A DNA stretch of 64,000 bases from an uncultured Clostridia bacterium (GTDB lineage Bacteria > Bacillota > Clostridia > Christensenellales > UBA1242). Shown here piece by piece: positions 9,815 through 18,170 of the stretch (position 1 is the stretch's first letter; the number at the start of each line of letters is the position of its first letter). The stretch is taken from positions 62,001-126,000 of the forward strand of contig CAKVLG010000002.1 of assembly GCA_934756675.1 (NCBI GenBank), in the 5' to 3' direction. The notes under the pieces are model-generated. The model searched no databases, was not told the origin of the DNA, and saw nothing but the letters and a program-made list of their open reading frames with translations. The position numbers were made by a program, and so were the translations under genes.

Positions 9815-11266
9815 ATGAATAATATAAAGATTTTGCAAAAATTAGCCGCTTTAAAAGCAGAACTTATCAGACGAAATCACTTTACACTTGCACGCTATAA
9901 TACGGGTAAAATTGTTCATAAAAAACAACTACAATTTCACAAATGTGACAAGCGAAATAGGTGGGTTTTTGGTGGCAATAGAACTGGTAAAACAGAATGT
10001 GGTGCGGTGGAAAGTATTTGGCTTGCACGTGGCAATCATCCATATAGAAAGAATAAAAAAGATGTAACAGGTTGGGTGGTAAGTTTATCTACAAAGGTTC
10101 AAAAAGAAGTAAGCCAAGAAAAAATTTTGAAGTACTTAAACAAGTCTTGGATATATGATATTGTAATGAAAAGTGGTAGCAAGGGTAGTGCTGGTTATGG
10201 CATTATTGATACTATTATTCTTAAAAATGTTTTTGGTGGGTTATCTAGAATTAGTTTTAAATCGTGCGAAGAAGGTCGTGAAAAATTTCAAGGTACTTCG
10301 CTTGATTTTGTTTGGTTTGATGAAGAACCGCCAAAGGATATTTATGAAGAATGTGTTATGCGTGTTATTGATAAAAGGGGTGATGTTTTTGGAACAATGA
10401 CTCCGCTTAAGGGTATGACTTTTGTATATGACCAAATTTATCTTAACCCGACAAATGATCCGGAAATTTTTTGCATGTTCATGGAATGGCAAGATAATCC
10501 TTTTTTACCAAAAGAAGAGATAGATAGGTTAACAGCTTCGCTTTCGCCAGAAGAGTTAGAGAATCGCAGATATGGTAGGTTTGTTAATCTTTCCAATTCG
10601 CTTGTATATAAAGAGTTTGATGAACAAGAAAATGTTATTGAACCTTTTCCCGTTCCACCAGAATGGCAATGTAATATTTCGATTGACCCTGGCTTATCGA
10701 ACCCGCTTTCTGCACATTGGTATGCAGTTGATTTTGATGATAATGTTTATGTGATAGCAGAGCATTTTGAGAGTAACAGAACTATAGAATATCATTCTAC
10801 AAAAATAAAAGAAATAAGTGACAGCTTAAACTGGCGGCGTGGAAGAAATGGCATGATAGAAGCACTAATCGATTCGGCAGCTAACCAAAAGACACTTGCT
10901 AGCACAAAAAGTGTAACCGAGCTTTTTTATGATAATGGAATACTTGCAAACCCAAATGTAAATAAGGACCTATTTTCTGGAATTAGTAGAGTTAAAAGTT
11001 ACCTTAAAAATGAACAAGGAAAAAGTAAACTTTTTATTTTTTCTTGCTGCACAAACTTAATCCGTGAACTTAAAAGTTATTATTGGAGTGAAGGTGATAG
11101 GCCTCGTAAATTTGACGACCACGCACTTGATGAGTTGCGTTATTTTATTATGTCGCGTCCAGAGAATAAACCGCCACTTCCAGTTAAGTCAGAAATAACA
11201 AAAGACAAAGAGCGACTTTATAAAAAACTGCAAAATGCAAGGAAAAACTATGGAAAATACTATTGA
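9815..11266 (+). CDS. terL: Phage terminase large subunit
   Basis: A 483-residue DNA-packaging motor: the N-terminal ATPase drives DNA into the capsid and the C-terminal RNase H-like nuclease cuts concatemers. Walker A is GGNRTGKT (53-60), Walker B with catalytic Glu is DFVWFDEE (164-171), and GTMTPLKG (about 193-200) is the coupling motif. SIDPG near 289-293 and a DSAA motif near 350 fit nuclease acidic residues. Length is normal for a complete terminase. No Shine-Dalgarno precedes the ATG at 9815; the 189 bp upstream is extremely AT-rich with a possible TATACA at 9795. It overlaps the next gene by 17 nt. It is the first gene of the packaging and head module. Confidence 0.93.
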   Translation: MNNIKILQKLAALKAELIRRNHFTLARYNTGKIVHKKQLQFHKCDKRNRWVFGGNRTGKTECGAVESIWLARGNHPYRKNKKDVTGWVVSLSTKVQKEVSQEKILKYLNKSWIYDIVMKSGSKGSAGYGIIDTIILKNVFGGLSRISFKSCEEGREKFQGTSLDFVWFDEEPPKDIYEECVMRVIDKRGDVFGTMTPLKGMTFVYDQIYLNPTNDPEIFCMFMEWQDNPFLPKEEIDRLTASLSPEELENRRYGRFVNLSNSLVYKEFDEQENVIEPFPVPPEWQCNISIDPGLSNPLSAHWYAVDFDDNVYVIAEHFESNRTIEYHSTKIKEISDSLNWRRGRNGMIEALIDSAANQKTLASTKSVTELFYDNGILANPNVNKDLFSGISRVKSYLKNEQGKSKLFIFSCCTNLIRELKSYYWSEGDRPRKFDDHALDELRYFIMSRPENKPPLPVKSEITKDKERLYKKLQNARKNYGKYY

Positions 11267-11717
11267 TTTTGAACAAATCAAGCAAATTTTAATAAAAAAG
11301 GCGAAGGGCTTTTATTATACCGAAGAGGCTGTAGAGTTTGCTTGCGATGCCGAAGATAAGCTTGTTATTGATGCTAAAACAATGGATGAAAACACAGAAT
11401 ATAAGGTTTCTCTGTCGCAAAAAAATTCTAAAAAAAACACTCCAAAAAGTGGCACATCACAGCTACAGTTTGATTTTTCTGATTTAGAATGTAAAGTGAA
11501 AAAGGAAAGCAAAACCGATGCAAAAACTAAAGAAACTTCTGTGGTTAAAAGGAAAATTACCACGCACTACGTTCCGCCTGATATGCTTGCTATTAAAATG
11601 TTGTTTGAAAATTTTGGGGAAAAGGTAGGTGGACTCGAACAGTTGTCAGATGAAGAAATATTAAAAATGAAACGTGATTTGCTATCCGAATTGGAGGAAA
11701 ATGATGAAGATAAATAA
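11250..11717 (+). CDS. Phage protein resembling the C-terminal module of small terminase
   Basis: A 155-residue protein. I start it at ATG 11250, which has a GGA site 6-7 nt upstream; an earlier in-frame start at 11235 lies deeper in terL and has no site. An opening 'KKAKGFYYTEEA' and a late 'KRKITTHYVPPDM' recall the 'GY-Y-E ... VTKHVPPDT' core at the C-terminal end of many small terminase subunits, but there is no N-terminal DNA-binding helix-turn-helix. The middle is Lys/Ser/Thr-rich and probably disordered. A packaging role is therefore plausible but unproven; the order (after terL rather than before) is unusual. Confidence 0.5.
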   Translation: MENTIDFEQIKQILIKKAKGFYYTEEAVEFACDAEDKLVIDAKTMDENTEYKVSLSQKNSKKNTPKSGTSQLQFDFSDLECKVKKESKTDAKTKETSVVKRKITTHYVPPDMLAIKMLFENFGEKVGGLEQLSDEEILKMKRDLLSELEENDEDK

Positions 11718-11886
11718 AGTTGATGTAAACAGACGTTGTGACCATGGCATTTGCCAAGAAAAGGCGGCAATTGAAATTGTCCTTGGCGGATATAAAAACC
11801 GAATATTGCTTTGCGCTAAATGCTATGAAGAACTAAAAAATCAAATGAAAACATTAGGGAGAACACCACGTGAAAAACAAGGATAA
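11704..11886 (+). CDS. Small zinc-ribbon-like phage protein
   Basis: About 60 residues. GGAGG at 11693-11697 is 6 nt from ATG 11704; ATG 11701 is the alternative. Four cysteines in two clusters, 'CDHGIC' and 'LCAKC', suggest a single zinc-binding knuckle. It overlaps both neighbours (14 nt with the preceding gene, 17 nt with the portal gene), which supports it being a real, translationally coupled gene of the packaging operon. Function unknown. Confidence 0.6.
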   Translation: MKINKVDVNRRCDHGICQEKAAIEIVLGGYKNRILLCAKCYEELKNQMKTLGRTPREKQG

Positions 11887-13774
11887 AATTACAAAAAATT
11901 TAACTAAAGAAAAATATTTTTATGATGAAGATAAAGACAAAGAAATTGTAGATTTTGTTAACAGAGATTTCGAAAACAGACGTGAAGAACGCAGACCATA
12001 TGAACTCTCTTGGGAACTTAATATGAACTTTATGATTGGCAATCAATACAGTTACATTTCGCCAAAAGGTGACATTGAAGACGTTAACAAAAACTATTAT
12101 TGGGAAAGCCGCGAAGTTTATAACCATATTGCACCAATAGTTGAAACAAGACTGGCAAAGCTTGCAAAAGTTAGACCGACAGCGTCAGTCAGACCGTCTA
12201 GCAGTGAAAAGAAAGATGTTTATTGCAGCAAGCTTTCGAAGGCTATTATATCTAACACAGCAAGTAGGTTAGCTTTAAGCGATATTATTGGTAAAGCTAC
12301 AACTTGGAGCGAGATTACTGGCACGGCATTTTATAAGGTTGTGTGGGATAAGTCGCTTGGTGAGATTATTGGAAAAAATGATGATAGCGACATAAAAACT
12401 GGCGATGTATCGATTTCTGTTTGCTCGCCGTTTGAAATCTTCCCAGATTCTTCGGGCTCTGTTGATATTGAAGATTGCGACTCAATTATTCATGCTAGGG
12501 CATATCCGTCAAGTTTTATTCAAAGCGAGTATGGAATAGATGTAGAAGGCAAGGATATAGACACTTTTTCGTTCGATAATTTTCCGCTTAATAATAGCGT
12601 CACGGGAAGTAGTAACATTCAAAAAGTTATTCATGCGACAAAGCATGACCATGTACTTTTAATTGAAAGATACGAAAAACCAAATAGCAAAAACAAAAAT
12701 GGCAAACTTACAATTGTTTGTGCGAACCATTTGCTCTATGATGGTGATTTGCCATACATGCTTGGTGATAAAAATGCTAGAGCTTATCCGTTTGTAAAAC
12801 AAGTGTCTTCGGAAGTTGTGGGCTTGTTTTGGGGAACAAGTGTTGTTGAAAGATGTATTCCGCTTCAACGCGCCTATAACAGTATAAAAAATCGTAAGCA
12901 CGAATTTATGACAAGGCTCGCAGTTGGTGTGCTTGCTGTTGAAGATGGTTCTGTCGATGTAGATAATATCGAAGAGGACGGCTTGGCACCAGGTAAAATT
13001 TTGGTCTATCGCAATGGTTCAACGCCACCAACATTTATGGATGCAGGGCATATTCCTAGTGATTTTTCGGTTGAAGAAGCAAAACTGTTGAATGAATTTA
13101 TAACACTTTCTGGTGTAAGTGAGTTGATGCGTGATGGTTCGGCACCGTCTAATGTATCCAGCGGTACGGCGCTTAACTTATTAATTGAGCAAGATGATAC
13201 AAGGCTCAGCGTAACCGCAGAGTTCATTCGAAGTAGTGTAAGGCAAATCAGCCAAATGATTTTAAGATTATATAAACAATTTGCCACGGCAAAACGCATT
13301 GCAGAAATCACAGACGAAGATGGTGCTGTTGAACTTTATTATTGGAATAACGCAGATATATCTAGCGATGATGTGGTTCTAGACACTACAAATGAGCTTG
13401 CCGAAACGCCAGCACAGCGGAAAAACAATGTGTTAGAGCTTTATCGCAATGGACTTTTATTTGATAGTGGAGACGGAAAAATGAGTAACCGTATGCGACT
13501 TAAAATTTTGGACGCTTTGGGATTTGGTATGTTTGAACTTTCGCAAGACATGAGTGCGCTTCATATTAAGCGTGCACAAAAAGAAAATCTGGAACTGACA
13601 AAACCTATTGTGCCACTCGAAATTGATGACCACGAATTGCATATTGAAGAGCATACAAAATTTTTGCTCAGCAGCGAGTCAGACGATTTTTCCGCCGAGC
13701 ACAAAGAGAAAATTGAAAAGCACATTCGTGCGCACAAACAACTAATGAAATTTATGAGAGAGGAACAAGTTTAA
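11870..13774 (+). CDS. Phage portal protein, P22 gp1-like
   Basis: A 634-residue protein expected to form the dodecameric ring at the capsid vertex through which DNA enters and leaves. It starts with GTG 11870; AGGGAG lies about 8 nt upstream. The N-terminal region around residues 30-75 ('NMNFMIGNQYSYI') followed by a conserved helical block with 'RLAKLAKVRP' is characteristic of P22-type (short-tailed phage) portals, and the length suits that family rather than HK97-type portals. It overlaps the scaffold gene by one base (TAATG). The C-terminus is charged and helical, as in portal barrels. Confidence 0.85.
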   Translation: MKNKDKITKNLTKEKYFYDEDKDKEIVDFVNRDFENRREERRPYELSWELNMNFMIGNQYSYISPKGDIEDVNKNYYWESREVYNHIAPIVETRLAKLAKVRPTASVRPSSSEKKDVYCSKLSKAIISNTASRLALSDIIGKATTWSEITGTAFYKVVWDKSLGEIIGKNDDSDIKTGDVSISVCSPFEIFPDSSGSVDIEDCDSIIHARAYPSSFIQSEYGIDVEGKDIDTFSFDNFPLNNSVTGSSNIQKVIHATKHDHVLLIERYEKPNSKNKNGKLTIVCANHLLYDGDLPYMLGDKNARAYPFVKQVSSEVVGLFWGTSVVERCIPLQRAYNSIKNRKHEFMTRLAVGVLAVEDGSVDVDNIEEDGLAPGKILVYRNGSTPPTFMDAGHIPSDFSVEEAKLLNEFITLSGVSELMRDGSAPSNVSSGTALNLLIEQDDTRLSVTAEFIRSSVRQISQMILRLYKQFATAKRIAEITDEDGAVELYYWNNADISSDDVVLDTTNELAETPAQRKNNVLELYRNGLLFDSGDGKMSNRMRLKILDALGFGMFELSQDMSALHIKRAQKENLELTKPIVPLEIDDHELHIEEHTKFLLSSESDDFSAEHKEKIEKHIRAHKQLMKFMREEQV

Positions 13775-14472
13775 TGGAAGAAACAAATAGAGTGGAACAA
13801 CCCGGTTTAGTGGAAAATGTGGCAGATAGTTCGCAAGATAAAAACGCGAGCATTGCAACAGAAACTCAAAGCTGTGGCTCCACATTTGGGAAATTTAAAG
13901 ATGCAACAAGCTTACTTTCTGCATACGAGCATTTAGAAGCGGAGTTCACGCGAAAAAGTCAAAAAGTGGCTAGCTTAGAAAAAATGCTTGAAAAGCAAAC
14001 TGCGGCAAGCAGCGGAACAGATAATGCGTTGACAAATAATATAGAAAAGTCAAATGAAAATGTTTGCGGTTATGCATATGAGAAAGAAAATTGGAAAGAT
14101 GTAGTTCAGGAGTTCTTTGATAGCAATCCAACGGCAAAAGATTACAAAAAAGAAATGGCTATGGTAATAACAGAAACTCCTGAAATTGCACTTTCTCCAA
14201 AATGTTTAGATTTGGCACTTGCAATAAGTAAAAGCCGAACACTTAAAGAGCCTGCAGAACTTAAAAATGACCAAAACTTTTTAGACAATTATGTGTTGAA
14301 TGATGCCGGCATAAAAGATAAAATCATTAACAACTACATAAGGTCTATATCGCTTGGAGATTTGCCAAAAGTCATAACTGGCATGCCAAGTACAACAGTT
14401 GCAACGCCTAGGGCAGCTGCTCCAAAAACAATAAAAGAAGCAAGCAATCTTGCTAAAAAATACCTAGGCTAG
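13774..14472 (+). CDS. Probable capsid scaffolding protein
   Basis: A 232-residue, acidic, largely helical protein between portal and major capsid genes, the canonical place for a scaffold. Residues about 45-80 ('LEAEFTRKSQKVASLEKML') are predicted coiled coil, followed by a Ser/Asn-rich linker. A basic C-terminal segment ends in 'SNLAKKYLG', matching the short basic helix by which scaffolds bind capsid subunits. It is translationally coupled to portal through TAATG. No protease domain is seen, so capsid maturation is probably protease-independent, as in P22. Confidence 0.7.
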   Translation: MEETNRVEQPGLVENVADSSQDKNASIATETQSCGSTFGKFKDATSLLSAYEHLEAEFTRKSQKVASLEKMLEKQTAASSGTDNALTNNIEKSNENVCGYAYEKENWKDVVQEFFDSNPTAKDYKKEMAMVITETPEIALSPKCLDLALAISKSRTLKEPAELKNDQNFLDNYVLNDAGIKDKIINNYIRSISLGDLPKVITGMPSTTVATPRAAAPKTIKEASNLAKKYLG

Positions 14473-14490
14473 AAATTATTAGGAGAAAAT

Positions 14491-15702
14491 ATGGTAACTT
14501 TAACAAGTGCTGATAATGTGCTTAAACAAGTTTATCTTGGTGTTGTTTCAGAACAATTAAACACATCAATAAACCCATTACTCAGCAAAATTAAACAAAC
14601 AACATCTGATGTTTGGGGTAAAGAAATCCGCAAAGTTGCGCCATACGGACTAAATGGTGGTATTGGTGCTGGCGATGAAAACTCTACACTTCCAACAGCA
14701 GCTGGCAATCAATACGCACAATTCGTGCTCTCACTTAAAAACCTTTACGGTAAAATTGAAATTACAGATAAAGCAATTCGCGCATCTCAAAATAGTAGCG
14801 GCGCTTTTGTTAACCTTCTTGATGCTGAAATGGAAGGATTGATCAGAGCCAGTGCATTCAACTTTGGTAGAATGCTTTATGGCGATGGTACTGGCATCAT
14901 CACAAAAATCACAGATAACGATACAACAACAATTACTTGCGAAGCTGTTAATTGTTTGATTGAAGGTATGGTTATTGATATTGTAGACGCAACTGGCACT
15001 GTTTTAACATCTGGAAAAGGTCTTCGCATTACATCGATCGATAGAGCAAACAAGGTTGTCACTTTGGCTGGTGCAAGCTTCACAGCTGACGCTTTGGTTA
15101 AGTCTGACTCTGTATCTGGTTCTAAGGATTATTTTGTTGCTGTTCAAGGTTCTTATGGTAAGGAACTTACTGGTCTTGGTGCAATTTTCAAAACAACAGG
15201 AACTCTTTATGGTTTGAGCAAAAGCGACTATGGTTGGCTAAATTGCTACACAAAAGATATTGCAGGTGAAACTTCTAAAACAGATATTAATGATATGGTT
15301 ATGCAAACTGCTATTGATAATGTAGAAGAAAATGCAAACAGCAAAATTGACTTTATAGTTTGTTCTGCTGGTGTTAAAAGAAATTACCAAAACTACTTTA
15401 CTAGCTATAGAACAAATGTAGACATTATGGATTTAGCTGGTGGTTATAAGGCAATTAGTTACAATGGTATTCCACTTGTTTCAGATAGATTTGCTCCAGC
15501 AAACACAATGTTCTTGCTTAACACAAAAGAATTTAATTTACATCAGCTTTGTGATTGGCAATGGCTTGAAGGTGAAGATGGTAGAGTTATAAAGCAAGCT
15601 GCAGACAAACCAAGTTACACTGCAACTCTCGTTAAATACGCTGATATTATTTGTGACCAACCAAGCGGACAAGCAAAAATTACAGGTATTAAGGAATCTT
15701 AA
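14491..15702 (+). CDS. Major capsid protein (HK97-fold type)
   Basis: A 403-residue capsid subunit with strong ribosome site TTAGGAG 7 nt before ATG 14491. Features fit the HK97 superfamily as found in short-tailed phages of Firmicutes: an N-terminal helix, a 'GNQYAQFVLSLKNLYGKIEI' strand-rich region, a spine helix with 'ASAFNFGRMLYGDGTG', and an inserted beta domain (about 145-205) rich in Thr, Val and Ile. The C-terminal 'DRFAPANTMFLLN' segment is typical of the A-domain. A stable hairpin directly after the stop may keep its message level above that of downstream genes. Confidence 0.88.
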   Translation: MVTLTSADNVLKQVYLGVVSEQLNTSINPLLSKIKQTTSDVWGKEIRKVAPYGLNGGIGAGDENSTLPTAAGNQYAQFVLSLKNLYGKIEITDKAIRASQNSSGAFVNLLDAEMEGLIRASAFNFGRMLYGDGTGIITKITDNDTTTITCEAVNCLIEGMVIDIVDATGTVLTSGKGLRITSIDRANKVVTLAGASFTADALVKSDSVSGSKDYFVAVQGSYGKELTGLGAIFKTTGTLYGLSKSDYGWLNCYTKDIAGETSKTDINDMVMQTAIDNVEENANSKIDFIVCSAGVKRNYQNYFTSYRTNVDIMDLAGGYKAISYNGIPLVSDRFAPANTMFLLNTKEFNLHQLCDWQWLEGEDGRVIKQAADKPSYTATLVKYADIICDQPSGQAKITGIKES

Positions 15703-15710
15703 AGGAGATG

Positions 15711-15740
15711 GGGCGGGAGTATTTCTCGCCCTTAATATTT
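15711..15740 (+). terminator. Hairpin after the capsid gene (terminator or processing element)
   Basis: GGGCGGGAG (15711-15719) pairs with TTCTCGCCC (15723-15731) through all nine positions, two of them G-T, over a 3-nt loop, followed by TTAATATTT. It is the most GC-rich stem in the cassette. It starts 8 nt after the capsid stop and probably acts as a leaky terminator or 3' stabiliser, lowering expression of the minor head genes. Confidence 0.65.
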
Positions 15741-16130
15741 ATGAAAGACTATTTGATTAAATTTGATGGAATCTTTGATTTATATAACCGATTTAAGAAA
15801 ATAGATAAAAATTATGAACTATTCTACAATCGAAAAACAAACAGATTTGAGCTATATAGTGGTGTTATGCGAAAAAATTTAGAATTAATTTTTGGCGAGC
15901 TTAACAGTTCGAAATGTTTGATAAAAACGCAACAATCACGTATGCAAAATATCGAGCGTGTGATTAAAGAAATAGAATTATACAACGAAAGATTACAACA
16001 GAAAACAATAGACAATTTACGTGACAAAACCATGCTTGTGGCGGAGGAAGCAATAAATTATGCCGACAAGACAAGCAAGGATATTACGCTGCAAGAGATA
16101 AATTCAATTATGGAGAATACAAATGCTTAA
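15741..16130 (+). CDS. Small phage head/neck protein, unknown
   Basis: A 129-residue charged, helical protein with a likely coiled coil (about 60-110). The ATG at 15708 is in frame but lies directly against an AAAGGAG site with no spacer and inside the hairpin base, so I prefer ATG 15741, which follows the hairpin; neither start has ideal spacing. The position between capsid and connector genes suggests a head-completion or decoration role. No family recognised. It overlaps the next gene by 8 nt. Confidence 0.5.
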   Translation: MKDYLIKFDGIFDLYNRFKKIDKNYELFYNRKTNRFELYSGVMRKNLELIFGELNSSKCLIKTQQSRMQNIERVIKEIELYNERLQQKTIDNLRDKTMLVAEEAINYADKTSKDITLQEINSIMENTNA

Positions 16131-16692
16131 AGATATAATTTTAACAACACTTTTATTGCTAGGAAAAGAAAATGAACTTGTAGAAGTTGAAACTAAAGAA
16201 GAATCGGAATATTCGCCAGCAACAAAATCGCTTATATCGCAACTTATAAAAATTGTTAATTTGGTTGCGTCTGATATCACGCGTAATGTTGTCCGTTTGA
16301 CTTTTTGCGAAACATTAACTTCTGACGAAAATTGCGAAATAAAATACTCAAGTTTATCGAAAAAGGTTATTGGAATTAAAAGCGTAACCGAAGGCAACAA
16401 AGATGCAACATTCAATCTTTATCCAGAATATATAAAGGTGGGTAAACCAAACACTAAATATAAAATCACTTATAACTACGAAAACCAAAAATGTAAGTCT
16501 ATTGATGATGATATTGTTTTTCCAGTTTGTGTGACTTGTGGTATTGTTGCATATGGTGTGGCAAGTGAATATTGTTCTATGAATTTGCTTTATGATGAAT
16601 GCACTATGTGGGAACAAAAATATGTAAGGGCACTCGAAAATATTATGCCAAAAACTGGTGAAAGAAAAATGGCAAGATGGTGGAATTTATGA
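16123..16692 (+). CDS. Putative head-tail connector/neck protein
   Basis: A 189-residue protein between capsid and tail hub genes. The N-terminal half carries helical segments ('TKSLISQLIKIVNLVASDI') and the C-terminal part ('VTCGIVAYGVASEYCSMN', then 'ALENIM' and 'MARWWNL') resembles the helical end of connector proteins that dock under the portal. Family assignment is by context and general shape only. Its stop overlaps the next start as ATGA. Confidence 0.45.
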   Translation: MLKDIILTTLLLLGKENELVEVETKEESEYSPATKSLISQLIKIVNLVASDITRNVVRLTFCETLTSDENCEIKYSSLSKKVIGIKSVTEGNKDATFNLYPEYIKVGKPNTKYKITYNYENQKCKSIDDDIVFPVCVTCGIVAYGVASEYCSMNLLYDECTMWEQKYVRALENIMPKTGERKMARWWNL

Positions 16693-18170
16693 AGAGAATA
16701 AAATACCCAAACGGGCACACGTATAAACTTAAACTTTCGTCATTTGAAGCGGGGCTTGGTGGCAGTGATGAAAATATTATGCCATTTAAGTACGCAAAAG
16801 AAACATATAACTTTAACCAAATAGGTGGAAACCTAAAAACGGGCATTGGATTTTCGGCATTTTTAAAGTATTTTTGCAGTCCAGATTATCTTGAACAATT
16901 TAACGAAAAATTTTCTGAGCTTGGCAAAATTGAAGGTGTGTGGCACTTTAAGAAATATAACCAGACACTTGGCAAACGAGAAGATAAACTCATTTTTATA
17001 AACGACAGTTTGCAAACATATTACATAGATTTTGCAACAAACAATGTGGCATTTAACAGGGTATATTCTTTGGCGTTTACATCAAAACCTGTTGCAGTCA
17101 ACTATAGGCTAGAAGGAAAAGATGTAATTATCTTTTCGAGTGAAACAGATAACATGGTTGTTTGGGACGGCGAAAATCCAGCTTATAGCGTTTTAGATGC
17201 ACCAAAAATTTCGTCTATGGCACTTCATTATGAAAGATTATTTGTAACTGTCAATGGCGAAAAGAATAGTGTTTGGTTTTCTGATGACCTAGATCCAACA
17301 AATTGGACTGTGTCGCTTGATGAAGCGGGTTTTATTCAAATGGTAGACGAGCGTGGAGCTTTGCAAAAAGTTGTTTCTTTTAATGATTATTTGTATGTGT
17401 TCCGCGAGCAAGGTATTAGCAGAATAACAGCGTATGCAAATCAAGAAAACTTTTCTGTTTCGCACTTGTTTGTTTCGAGTTCTAAAATTTATAGAGATTC
17501 GGTTTGCATTTGTGGCGACAAAATTTTGTTTTTAGCAAGTGATGGTATTTATATTTTTGACGGATACGAAACAACTAAAATACTTCCAGCAATAAGCAAA
17601 AAACTTGAAGGACTAAATAACAACACAAGCTACGCTTGTTATTATAATGGAAAATATTATTTGGCTTGTAAATTTAACTTTGAAGAAAACTCTTCGTTCC
17701 AAGAGAGTGAAACCGAAAACAATGCACTTTTTGAAATTGATGTGAGTAAACTGACGGTTAATATTGCAAGAGGTGTTAGTGTTAACTTTTTGTCTGGCAT
17801 AGTTTCGGACTTTTTTACGGGCGTACTTGCTGCGGTTAAGTCGGCAAGTGGGAGAACGCTTGTGGTTATAGATAATTCTGGTAAGCTTTTTGGCAACGTG
17901 CTTTCAAAATGCTGGCAATCTACTTTTAGCGATATGGGGTATCCTTCGAGCAAAAAGATTATTAGACAGATTGTGTTAACTAGTGCTTCGCCTGTTGATG
18001 TTATTGTTAAAAATGAAAAAGATGAAACAAGACTTCATTTTTCTGGCGGTGGCGTTCCCGAAATTAAACATCTAGTTAAAAGTGGTATGCGGTTTAGTTT
18101 TAGAATAGAAAGTCAAAGTGAACAGACAGAAATTAGCAATGTTGAAATTTCTGTAAAGGTAGAAGAATAA
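16689..18170 (+). CDS. Beta-propeller tail hub/stopper, P22 gp10-like
   Basis: A 493-residue protein. I start it at ATG 16689, where the upstream TGA overlaps as ATGA and GGTGG lies upstream, rather than at 16677. Repeated strand-turn blocks (for example 'NSVWFSDDLDPTNW' near 200 and 'LFLASDGIYIFDGYET' near 290) have the signature of phage 'DNA stabilisation' propellers like P22 gp10, which plug the portal after packaging and join the tail to the head. The place after the connector gene agrees. It overlaps the next gene by one base. Confidence 0.7.
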   Translation: MKRIKYPNGHTYKLKLSSFEAGLGGSDENIMPFKYAKETYNFNQIGGNLKTGIGFSAFLKYFCSPDYLEQFNEKFSELGKIEGVWHFKKYNQTLGKREDKLIFINDSLQTYYIDFATNNVAFNRVYSLAFTSKPVAVNYRLEGKDVIIFSSETDNMVVWDGENPAYSVLDAPKISSMALHYERLFVTVNGEKNSVWFSDDLDPTNWTVSLDEAGFIQMVDERGALQKVVSFNDYLYVFREQGISRITAYANQENFSVSHLFVSSSKIYRDSVCICGDKILFLASDGIYIFDGYETTKILPAISKKLEGLNNNTSYACYYNGKYYLACKFNFEENSSFQESETENNALFEIDVSKLTVNIARGVSVNFLSGIVSDFFTGVLAAVKSASGRTLVVIDNSGKLFGNVLSKCWQSTFSDMGYPSSKKIIRQIVLTSASPVDVIVKNEKDETRLHFSGGGVPEIKHLVKSGMRFSFRIESQSEQTEISNVEISVKVEE

